Source: Pedobacter agri PB92 (GTDB lineage: Bacteria; Bacteroidota; Bacteroidia; Sphingobacteriales; Sphingobacteriaceae). Taken from it: 38,554 nucleotides of DNA. Numbering within the stretch: position 1 is the first letter of the stretch; each line of letters starts with the position of its first letter. Under the pieces are notes generated by a model. The model searched no databases and was not told the DNA's origin. It worked only from the letters and a program-made list of their open reading frames with translations. Of the stretch, positions 32,362 to 38,554 are shown one piece after another. A program made the translations under genes and the position numbers. The stretch is taken from assembly GCF_000258495.1 (NCBI RefSeq), contig NZ_AJLG01000024.1, forward strand, positions 1-38,554. Direction: 5' to 3'.

Positions 32362-33570
32362 ATGGAAAAAAAGAAAAAGGTACTTATCTCAGGCGCTAGC
32401 ATTTCAGGACTGACGCTGGCTTATTGGCTTATTAAATACGGTTTTGAAGTGACTGTCGTCGAAAAGAATCAGGGACTTCGTCTTGGCGGACAAAACATTG
32501 ATGTCAAAGGTCCTGCATGGGAGATTGTACAGCGAATGGGACTGGACAAAAAAGTTGTGGCAGCCACAACCACCGAGGTTGGTATTCGTTTTGTAAATAC
32601 CCGGAACAAAACTGTTGCAGAATTTCCGAAGGATAATGCACTGAGCATGACCCAAGAGATAGAAATCCTACGAGGAGATTTGGTTGAGCTGTTATACCAG
32701 CCTGTTAAAGAGAAAGCAGAGTTCCTGTTCGGAAATCAGATTACTAAAGTCAGTGAGACGTCTTCGATGATAGAGGTCAGCTTTCAACACGGTGAAAATG
32801 CTGAATACAACCTACTGTTAATTGCAGAAGGCATAGGCTCGCATACCCGGCAGCTTGTTTTTGGAAAATCCATAAATTTCAGATATCTCGGCCTTTACTG
32901 TGCCTACCTTACAATCAAAAAGGATAGAACGGATACTCGCTGGGCACGATGGTGCAATACCGAACGAGGTATAGTATTTCTCATTCGTCCGGACAACCAT
33001 GGTAAAACAAGAGCCTGCATATTCTTTCGTTCTCCAGAACGGGGTTATGAAAAGCTCAGTATAGAAAAGCAGAAGAAACTGCTTACTGATAAAATCAAAG
33101 GCGTGGGTTGGGAATCTGCGCGGATCAAAAATGAGATTGAAAGAAGTGATGACCTTTACTTCGAAAGGGTGAGCCAGGTGAAAGCAAAATACTGGTATAA
33201 GGATCGGGTTGCGATGACAGGTGACGCCGCTTATTGCGCAACACCCATCTCTGGAAAGGGTACCGATGCAGCAATAGCTGGAGCATATATTCTTGCTGGG
33301 GAACTTGTTACCGGAAAATCCCATGGTCAGGCATTTCATAATTATGAAGTCCTGATGAGGCCTTATATACATAAGATACAAAAGCGACCTCCCGGAGTGC
33401 CAAATTTGGTGTATCCAACATCGAAGTTTGGAGTGGCTATGATCAATACGCTATTTAGAATTGTTGCGAGTCCACCTGCCAAATTGATAGCACGCATCTT
33501 TGGGGGAAGTAAATCCAAACCGAAACATGAAATAGAATTGAAGGATTATTCCAAAGCGATAAAGGTTTAG
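32362..33570 (+). CDS. FAD-dependent monooxygenase (PHBH/TetX-like)
   Basis: This 402-residue flavoprotein of the aromatic hydroxylase class has a dinucleotide fold at the start (VLISGASISGLTLAYWL, GxSxxG type), a substrate/FAD region with LRLGGQNIDVKG, a middle DG-like motif LIAEGIGSHTR (Glu for the usual Asp) and the FAD-contacting GDAAYCATPISGKGTDAAI near 290-308. The architecture fits class A flavin monooxygenases such as TetX, which hydroxylate small molecules with NAD(P)H. The substrate is unknown; tetracycline inactivation cannot be claimed. It is a single gene with no terminator recognised, flanked by long gene-free regions. Confidence 0.85.
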   Translation: MEKKKKVLISGASISGLTLAYWLIKYGFEVTVVEKNQGLRLGGQNIDVKGPAWEIVQRMGLDKKVVAATTTEVGIRFVNTRNKTVAEFPKDNALSMTQEIEILRGDLVELLYQPVKEKAEFLFGNQITKVSETSSMIEVSFQHGENAEYNLLLIAEGIGSHTRQLVFGKSINFRYLGLYCAYLTIKKDRTDTRWARWCNTERGIVFLIRPDNHGKTRACIFFRSPERGYEKLSIEKQKKLLTDKIKGVGWESARIKNEIERSDDLYFERVSQVKAKYWYKDRVAMTGDAAYCATPISGKGTDAAIAGAYILAGELVTGKSHGQAFHNYEVLMRPYIHKIQKRPPGVPNLVYPTSKFGVAMINTLFRIVASPPAKLIARIFGGSKSKPKHEIELKDYSKAIKV

Positions 33571-34222
33571 GCAATACATTCCCCTAAAGGTGCCATTAGA
33601 TGGATACTCAAGAAAAAAACAGAAAACGTTTTAATAAGGTTCAGATGATTTAGTAGTTCATCAGCTCGATATTGATATGGAATATCAAAAACACTTTAGA
33701 AAATAAGATAGTATAGCGCATAGAGGTGATGCTTTAAAAGGATAGATTTTATGCTGATCTTGGAAAGGGTAGTTCAGTACTTAGACCAAAGGAACGACTG
33801 TATGCCAAGAGACAACCCCCGTGTGGTTATCCCGATTGGTCATACTTAAGAACGTACCCTGCAATCCCAATTGCAGTTTAATGATAACGATAACAAATCA
33901 GTTTTGTTTTAACTCCTAAAGATTAATACAAAAACTCGTCTAAAAATCTTCAGCCTTATTTTTATTAAGTTAGCCGCATTAGTAATAACCTTCAAAAAAG
34001 ATATTACATAATAAATTCTATTTTAGGGATTTTCTTAGAAAATTTACTATGATGTCTTCTCATGGCTGCTATACTATTTCAGATGTCCAACTTATGAACT
34101 TTGATAAGGGGTTCAGTCTTTCATATCAATGTTTTGAATTTTTATTAATCCTGGTTCAGAAAACTATTTAAATCTGCTCAGCAATCCTTATTATATTTGC
34201 GAATATAACAGATACCAGCTAT
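33571..34222. other. Gene-free stretch with one hairpin
   Basis: This 652-bp stretch has no convincing frame. It contains a hairpin CTGCAAT/ATTGCAG around CCCA at 33859-33876 with TTTAAT after it, and near its right end a TATATTTG element (34192-34199) 23 bp upstream of the sigma-factor start. Confidence 0.5.
34192..34199 (+). promoter_or_regulatory. -7 promoter element before the ECF sigma gene
   Basis: TATATTTG matches TAnnTTTG and lies 23 bp upstream of the ATG. No TTG is found at the proper -33 distance, so the element is only suggestive. Confidence 0.4.
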
Positions 34223-34738
34223 ATGAAAAAGCGACTCTTTGGAGAAATGATTGTTAATCATTCTGATACGCTCAGCAGCTTCGCCCTTAAATTCACCAGA
34301 GATGAACAGGATGCAAAAGATCTTTTACAAAATACATTTCTCAAAGCATTGGATAATTATGAAATGTATCGGGAGGATGGAAATCTTGGTGGCTGGCTAT
34401 ACTGGATTATGAGGAATACTTATATCAATGATTTTAGGAAACTCACTGCGAGCAGAAGTTTAGCAGGCCTCGTGGCAAATATTTGCTCCGCTGAGCTGCT
34501 TGATGTGGCCGAATTTAACCTGATTGAGGGAGCGTTTATTAAAGACGATATACAAAAAGCTATTGAGCGCATTAGTCCCATCTATGCCGTGGCCTTTGTT
34601 CGCCACTTTGAGGGTTATAAGTATGAGGAAATAGCAGCATCATTGAGTGTTCCAATTGGGACGGTGAAGCGGCGGATACATAGCGCACGTATGCAACTTC
34701 AAAAGGCCCTAAATCAATATTCCTGTTGTGACAATTGA
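34223..34738 (+). CDS. ECF-type RNA polymerase sigma factor
   Basis: This 171-residue protein has both sigma-70 regions: region 2 at about 10-75 (FALKFTRDEQDAKDLLQNTF, NLGGWLYWIMRNTYINDFRK) and region 4 at about 112-165 (AIERISPIYAVAFVRHFEG, YKYEEIAASLSVPIGTVKRR). It lacks regions 1.1 and 3, as in the ECF group, which redirects RNA polymerase to stress or envelope promoters. The stop overlaps the next gene by 11 nt, a typical place for its regulator, but that neighbour has no membrane helix. Confidence 0.92.
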   Translation: MKKRLFGEMIVNHSDTLSSFALKFTRDEQDAKDLLQNTFLKALDNYEMYREDGNLGGWLYWIMRNTYINDFRKLTASRSLAGLVANICSAELLDVAEFNLIEGAFIKDDIQKAIERISPIYAVAFVRHFEGYKYEEIAASLSVPIGTVKRRIHSARMQLQKALNQYSCCDN

Positions 34739-35135
34739 AGAAAGGGCCAAAGTGCTCACCCTGTCCGGAGAATTAATTACTGATATTTACTCCTTTTATT
34801 ATCAGATAAATACGCTTTTTATGCAGCGGGAAGAATGGAAGATTATACAAAGTCTGGATGCACTTGATGATCTGCTTTATGGAAGCTATGGACTTTTAAA
34901 ATTACATCCGAAAATTAAATTCATCTGGAGGAATCACCAATTTTCTGCTGATGCGCTGGGTTATGAGCTGACCAGAAATTTTTATTTGAAAAAACTGGAG
35001 CCCGGATCTCCTTTCAATAAACCATATTTTAAACAGCAGCTCGCTGAGCTTGACGCTGGACATGGAATGACTTATTTCGACCAAATTGTTGAAATCATTC
35101 GGAGCCATGGAAATATTCAGCTATTTTTAGTTTAA
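34728..35135 (+). CDS. Unknown protein coupled to the ECF sigma gene
   Basis: It starts at GTG 34728, overlapping the sigma gene by 11 nt, so translation is coupled. The 135 residues are helical and soluble, with an aromatic-rich first half (ITDIYSFYYQINTLF), LDALDDLLYGSYGLLKLHP in the middle and a compact end. No zinc-binding HxxxCxxC anti-sigma motif or membrane helix is seen. It may be a cytoplasmic regulator of the sigma factor; this is inference from coupling alone. Family not recognised. Confidence 0.65.
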   Translation: MTIEERAKVLTLSGELITDIYSFYYQINTLFMQREEWKIIQSLDALDDLLYGSYGLLKLHPKIKFIWRNHQFSADALGYELTRNFYLKKLEPGSPFNKPYFKQQLAELDAGHGMTYFDQIVEIIRSHGNIQLFLV

Positions 35136-35139
35136 TTGT

Positions 35140-36546
35140 TTACTTATCATCTTCCACATGAGTATCCTGTACGGATTTTGATCCCTGCTCTACTTCAATC
35201 TCTTTTATGGTAACTGCATAATGGTTTGGCAAAATTTCTGATCCGTAGGCAACCGCATAGGACTTTGTAAATTCCGCGCCAAAATACAGAATGATGGAAG
35301 AGTAATAGGTCCAAAGGAGTAAAACAACTAATGATCCGGCAGCCCCGTAAGTGCTGCCGACGTCGCTCTTGGAGATGTATAGTGAGATACCCAGCTTACC
35401 GATCAAAAACAAAACGCCTGTCACCAAAGCACCTGCAGCTACATCTCGCCATTTGATATTGGCATCGGGCAAGACTTTGAAGATTACAGCGAAAATCGCC
35501 GAGACCACACCAAGGGTAATGACCGTATTCAGAATATAAAAAAATACCACCGATACATCGGCAAACCTGTTCTGAAGGCGGTTGCTGAATCCATCAAGAA
35601 CTGCAGTAACGCCCAGAGAAACCAGTAGGAGGAAACCCAGTGAGACAATGACCGAAAAGGAGAGAAACCTGTTCTGCAACATCTTCAGCCACCCGCGTTT
35701 GGGCTTGGGCTTGATTCCCCATATGGTATTGATGGAATCCTGGATATCTCCAAAAACAGTAGTTGCGCCAAGAAGGAGCGTGATGAGCCCTATAATGAAA
35801 GCAATGGTTCCTTTATCCCCCAGGCCTGCACTTTTGATGATTTCCTGTAGCTGCAGGGCTGTTTCAGATCCCAAGAAACCTTTAAGTTGTTCAAAAACTT
35901 TACCCTGTGCAGCTTCCTTTTTCATAAATATTCCACATAGAGATATAATGACAACCAATAGGGGCCCCATGGAAAAGACTGTGTAATAAGCTAATGACCC
36001 ACTTATTTTCGTCACTTTATGGTCTCCGAAACCAGTAAATGACGTTTTCAGAACTTGCCAGAGTCCTTTGAGACTAATCCTTTTGTTTTCTTTAGCCGTT
36101 GGATTCTCTGTATTTTCTTTTGCCTGTATCTTTAACGCTGGGGATGTCATTTGAAGTCTGGGTACCCGAAGTTGCTTAATTGGTTCAGGTTTCGGGGCTG
36201 TTACAGTAGCATAAGGTTTCAAAGCCTTTCGGATAAGAAATTTAGTGGCACTTGTTAGCATGATGCGCTTGAAAAATCCTACCTTTCTCGGGATAATTTT
36301 GTTAACCAAGAGGGAAGATAATTCGGGCAAGAGTTTACCGGCAGGATCAGATAAGCTTTCCAAATTCCGCTCGAACGGCGTTTTTGTTAAATTTTGAGTG
36401 ATTGTTACGGGAATTTCCCACGCTGCTTCTTGAACTGCATTCTTGATTCTGTTCTTGCCTGCTTCAATCTCTTTTTTCAGCACTAATTGCTGAGTGGCAA
36501 GTTCTTCTATATTTTTGATATCCCTACCGAGTTTGTTCATTTGCAA
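35140..36546 (-). CDS. yihY: YihY/BrkB-family inner-membrane protein with N-terminal extension
   Basis: This 468-residue protein has the YihY/virulence factor BrkB domain at about 170-440: SGSLAYYTVFSMGPLLVVIIS, then several helices including FIIGLITLLLGATTVFG, FSVIVSLGFLLLVSLGVTAV, AALVTGVLFLIGKLGISLYI and AAGSLVVLLLWTYYSSIILYF (six helices expected). The first 165 residues are a hydrophilic, partly coiled-coil extension (IEELATQQLVLKKEIEAGK) not usual for the short family members. The function of the family is unsettled (envelope or transport proteins). It overlaps the small membrane gene upstream by 23 nt. Confidence 0.85.
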   Translation of the reverse strand: MQMNKLGRDIKNIEELATQQLVLKKEIEAGKNRIKNAVQEAAWEIPVTITQNLTKTPFERNLESLSDPAGKLLPELSSLLVNKIIPRKVGFFKRIMLTSATKFLIRKALKPYATVTAPKPEPIKQLRVPRLQMTSPALKIQAKENTENPTAKENKRISLKGLWQVLKTSFTGFGDHKVTKISGSLAYYTVFSMGPLLVVIISLCGIFMKKEAAQGKVFEQLKGFLGSETALQLQEIIKSAGLGDKGTIAFIIGLITLLLGATTVFGDIQDSINTIWGIKPKPKRGWLKMLQNRFLSFSVIVSLGFLLLVSLGVTAVLDGFSNRLQNRFADVSVVFFYILNTVITLGVVSAIFAVIFKVLPDANIKWRDVAAGALVTGVLFLIGKLGISLYISKSDVGSTYGAAGSLVVLLLWTYYSSIILYFGAEFTKSYAVAYGSEILPNHYAVTIKEIEVEQGSKSVQDTHVEDDK

Positions 36547-36886
36547 GGTGTTTATCTAAAAGTCTTCTAATACTGAAATTGATCAGTAATTTTTCTACAA
36601 AAGAGTTTCTGGAAAGCATGATAAGTGCAACCAGCAGGTAAAAGGCGGTAAGGCAGCTAAAACCTATCCAATAACTGTCTAACAAATCAGAAAAGAAAAA
36701 TCCAAGGGTAATTGTCCCAAACAAAAACGCAAGCAAGATACTGATCGAAATCACCAGGTTAGTCAGTACATCCGAGAAAACCTTTGCGACCAAAATAAGT
36801 ATTTCTGATTTAAGTAGTTCGAATCGAAGTCTTAAATTGTCGCGTACTTCGACTAAAATACGCTCATAGGTATTAATTGTAGCCAT
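36524..36886 (-). CDS. Small membrane protein, phage-holin/YqjE-like family
   Basis: This 120-residue protein has an amphipathic N-terminal helix (TYERILVEVRDNLRLRFELL) and two membrane helices (about 45-68 LVISISILLAFLFG, and 75-95 WIGFSCLTAFYLLVALIML). This matches the putative Actinobacteriophage holin/YqjE-type group found near stress and ElaB/YqjD-type genes in chromosomes; it is not a phage holin here. It precedes and overlaps the YihY gene, so the two are co-translated and probably act together in the envelope. Confidence 0.7.
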   Translation of the reverse strand: MATINTYERILVEVRDNLRLRFELLKSEILILVAKVFSDVLTNLVISISILLAFLFGTITLGFFFSDLLDSYWIGFSCLTAFYLLVALIMLSRNSFVEKLLINFSIRRLLDKHLANEQTR

Positions 36887-37503
36887 ATTTGTTAATTGTG
36901 GTTGACGACTAGATGTATGTTTATCATGTTGTTTACTGCGGCGATAAATCTGATGTTAATTATATGTGTTTCAAGTCATTTTAATATGGACATTCTTAAC
37001 TGTTGATTTAAGGAATTCAATAAACAGCCGTTTAGATCCTGCTTTTTATTTAATCCCAACCATGATATTGATAATTTGTTTGCTGAATAACAACAAACTT
37101 TTACCAAGCTAATTTCTTTTAAAATACAGGAAACCATTTTAAATTGATAAATTAACTTCATTGGTTCCCTAAAATATTATTTGGGTGCTTTGGAATATCA
37201 ACTTATCCAAGATTAGCTAACCGTTGCTATTGTATGATAACAAAACAGCAACGTTATGGCAATATGAGCATGTCGAATTTTTCCTATCCACCATCAAATA
37301 AATCTAAATCTTGCTAAACATGTTTTGTTACTGGGACTATGAATTAAAGTGGTTTTTTTTTGGCTGGAATAATACTTATAGGTGTTTATATACATACAGT
37401 TTGATCTACAAATAATAAAAACAAAAATTCTATGTTACAAATTTTAATTGCCTTGGTTATCTTTAAAATTAATAGAATTAATCTATATTGATTTTATCTA
37501 ATA
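36887..37503. other. Gene-free stretch
   Basis: This 617-bp, very AT-rich region lies upstream of the minus-strand membrane operon and downstream of the lipoprotein pair. It must contain the operon's promoter, but no TAnnTTTG element with good spacing is evident. A 61-codon minus frame at 36976-37161 is not convincing. Confidence 0.5.
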
Positions 37504-37938
37504 TCAAAAGCGTGAAAATCGTATGGTTACGCTAATTTTATTGTTTCCTGATTGGTAGCTTTCAATTAATAGAAAATGGTTATCATCTTCAAAAGTAGTA
37601 GTATAAATATTTGCGCTGTCAGCATATTGTGCTCTTAGGAATACTTCTCCATTCATAACCTTCCAGCTGTATTTTTTTGCTGGAGAAGTGTTATCTTCCC
37701 CATTATAAATCAGCAGTTCTGTGTTATTAAATTTGAATATTAATTCATTGCCGTTTAAATTTTGGGTCTGCCCGCTTGGTGAACCATTTACTATACTACT
37801 CTTCTGGGTTGCGCGCCACTGTCCCTGTAGTTTGGTATAAATTTGCTGGTCAATGCTTTCTGTTGATGGTTGTTCTTTTTTACAGGAAACTATTAAAAAT
37901 GGTACGCAGACTAATAATATTTGGATATATTTTCTCAT
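37504..37938 (-). CDS. Lipoprotein, lipocalin-like (second of pair)
   Basis: This 144-residue protein has a lipoprotein signal (IQILLVCVPFLIVSC, Cys19, then KKEQ). The body begins LQGQWRATQKS and is made of beta strands (NELIFKFNNTELLIYNG, KYSWKVMNGEVFLR, TTTFEDDNHFLLIES), as in small lipocalin-like domains of Bacteroidota. Its start is 7 bp after the stop of the next gene, with which it shares the layout 'lipid Cys, acidic linker, QG-x-W, beta barrel'. Ligand unknown. Confidence 0.75.
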   Translation of the reverse strand: MRKYIQILLVCVPFLIVSCKKEQPSTESIDQQIYTKLQGQWRATQKSSIVNGSPSGQTQNLNGNELIFKFNNTELLIYNGEDNTSPAKKYSWKVMNGEVFLRAQYADSANIYTTTFEDDNHFLLIESYQSGNNKISVTIRFSRF

Positions 37939-37945
37939 TTAACCG

Positions 37946-38392
37946 CTAGTTTATTTTTCTGACATATGAATATTCAAATACACTTTTATTCTCAGGCCCC
38001 CCGGCGGCGCTTCCATCATCTCTTACCTCAATAAATGCATCGGCAGACTGCCATTTAATCGTGGAATAAAATACAGTATTGCCATCTCTAATCGCTAGTT
38101 CACCATCGTCGAAAGAAAAAGTACTGCCATTGTCAACCATCTGTGTACCATTATGAAACCTGTAACGGTTACCGAAAAATTCTATATATTCTCCTGACTT
38201 GACTTCTCCTTCCACAACACGGTCAATATTGCCTTTGTTGTAATCAAATCTTTTAAAATACACCTGTGTCCAGCGGCCTTGTATTTTTTGCTGATTTTCT
38301 GAAATAATTTCAGGGGTTTGATCACCTGTGTTTTTCTTGCATGCGGTGAAGTAAAACAGGCAGATGATAAGTATGTATTGCAGTTTTTTCAT
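37946..38392 (-). CDS. Lipoprotein, lipocalin-like (first of pair)
   Basis: ATG at 38390-38392 is preferred because MKKLQYILIICLFYFTAC is a compact lipoprotein signal; the frame also contains ATG 38408-38410, which adds six residues. After Cys18 come an acidic linker and IQGRWTQVYFKRFD, then beta strands (YIEFFGNRYRFHNG, GELAIRDGNTVFYS, WQSADAFIEVRDD). The protein is about 148 residues. It looks like a diverged tandem paralogue of its neighbour, encoded in the same operon. Function unknown. Confidence 0.75.
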   Translation of the reverse strand: MKKLQYILIICLFYFTACKKNTGDQTPEIISENQQKIQGRWTQVYFKRFDYNKGNIDRVVEGEVKSGEYIEFFGNRYRFHNGTQMVDNGSTFSFDDGELAIRDGNTVFYSTIKWQSADAFIEVRDDGSAAGGPENKSVFEYSYVRKIN

Positions 38393-38554
38393 AAGAGTAG
38401 AAATAAGCATTACTTCCAGCTACGTGAACATTCAAAATCAAAATTTGTTCTCTCAAAAAGTCTTGAATGAATCTTTTGATTTGTTTTGAACTGCCATGGT
38501 ACTTTTTAACTAACTAGGGTTCAAGTTCTATTAATGTTCAGCTAGTGTGTACGT

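Noticed and set aside
32818..33381. 187-codon minus frame inside the monooxygenase
   Set aside because: Antisense to a gene with clear FAD motifs; Cys/Phe-rich shadow composition.
36976..37161. 61-codon minus frame
   Set aside because: No recognisable features, very AT-rich, no coupling.
1..38554. CRISPR arrays and insertion sequences
   Set aside because: No regularly spaced repeats and no transposase genes were seen on either strand.

Overview
The window looks like the right-hand two thirds of a tailed (siphovirus-type) prophage followed by chromosomal DNA of a Bacteroidota bacterium, most likely a Sphingobacteriaceae member (Pedobacter/Mucilaginibacter-like). The reasons are low GC, starts without clear Shine-Dalgarno sequences, several TAnnTTTG -7 promoter elements, lipoprotein signals of the 'CKK' type, and phage proteins of families I associate with this phylum (DUF5977, DUF6965, DUF3606, a signal-peptide-bearing tail fibre). 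The organism call is inference.

Layout. (1) 1-1430: end of an unknown gene, then terminase large subunit. (2) 1446-4192: an AT-rich cargo insertion between terminase and the head genes, made of a two-gene minus-strand operon and a plus-strand protein with a nucleoside-deoxyribosyltransferase/TIR-like domain. This is the best candidate for an undescribed system, probably anti-phage. (3) 4205-9384: a strong promoter, a structural protein, a small protein overlapping the portal gene by 104 nt, portal, coiled-coil protein, scaffold-like protein, major capsid protein and a strong intrinsic terminator. (4) 9404-14731: connector/neck genes, a frameshift-linked gene pair joined at an A9 run (tail-chaperone-like position), and a DUF5977 tail protein. 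(5) 14728-15261: a minus-strand secreted SHOCT protein (moron). (6) 15323-24663: promoter, tape measure, baseplate-like protein and two tail fibres, the second with a Sec signal peptide. (7) 24668-26431: lysis cassette (start-less holin-like ORF, GH24 lysozyme, i-spanin-like protein, u-spanin-like lipoprotein) and a terminator. (8) 26430-28943: accessory genes (small charged protein, lipoprotein, DUF6965, DUF3606, HicB-like protein) with three terminator-like hairpins. (9) 28980-30300: tyrosine integrase, a hairpin terminator and the 3' end of a tRNA-Ser as presumed attachment site.

From about 30300 on the genes look chromosomal: a VOC protein, a Crp/Fnr regulator broken by an in-frame TGA, an FAD monooxygenase, an ECF sigma factor with an overlapping small gene, a YihY/BrkB protein with a small membrane partner, and two related lipoproteins. 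Several gene-free stretches of 300-850 bp lie between them.

How it works together: terminase, portal, scaffold and capsid build and fill the head. Connector, chaperone-like, tape-measure, baseplate and fibre genes build a long non-contractile tail. Holin, endolysin and spanins open the three envelope layers. Integrase acts at a tRNA-Ser end. No repressor, replication or excision genes are in view, so the early region should lie left of the window.
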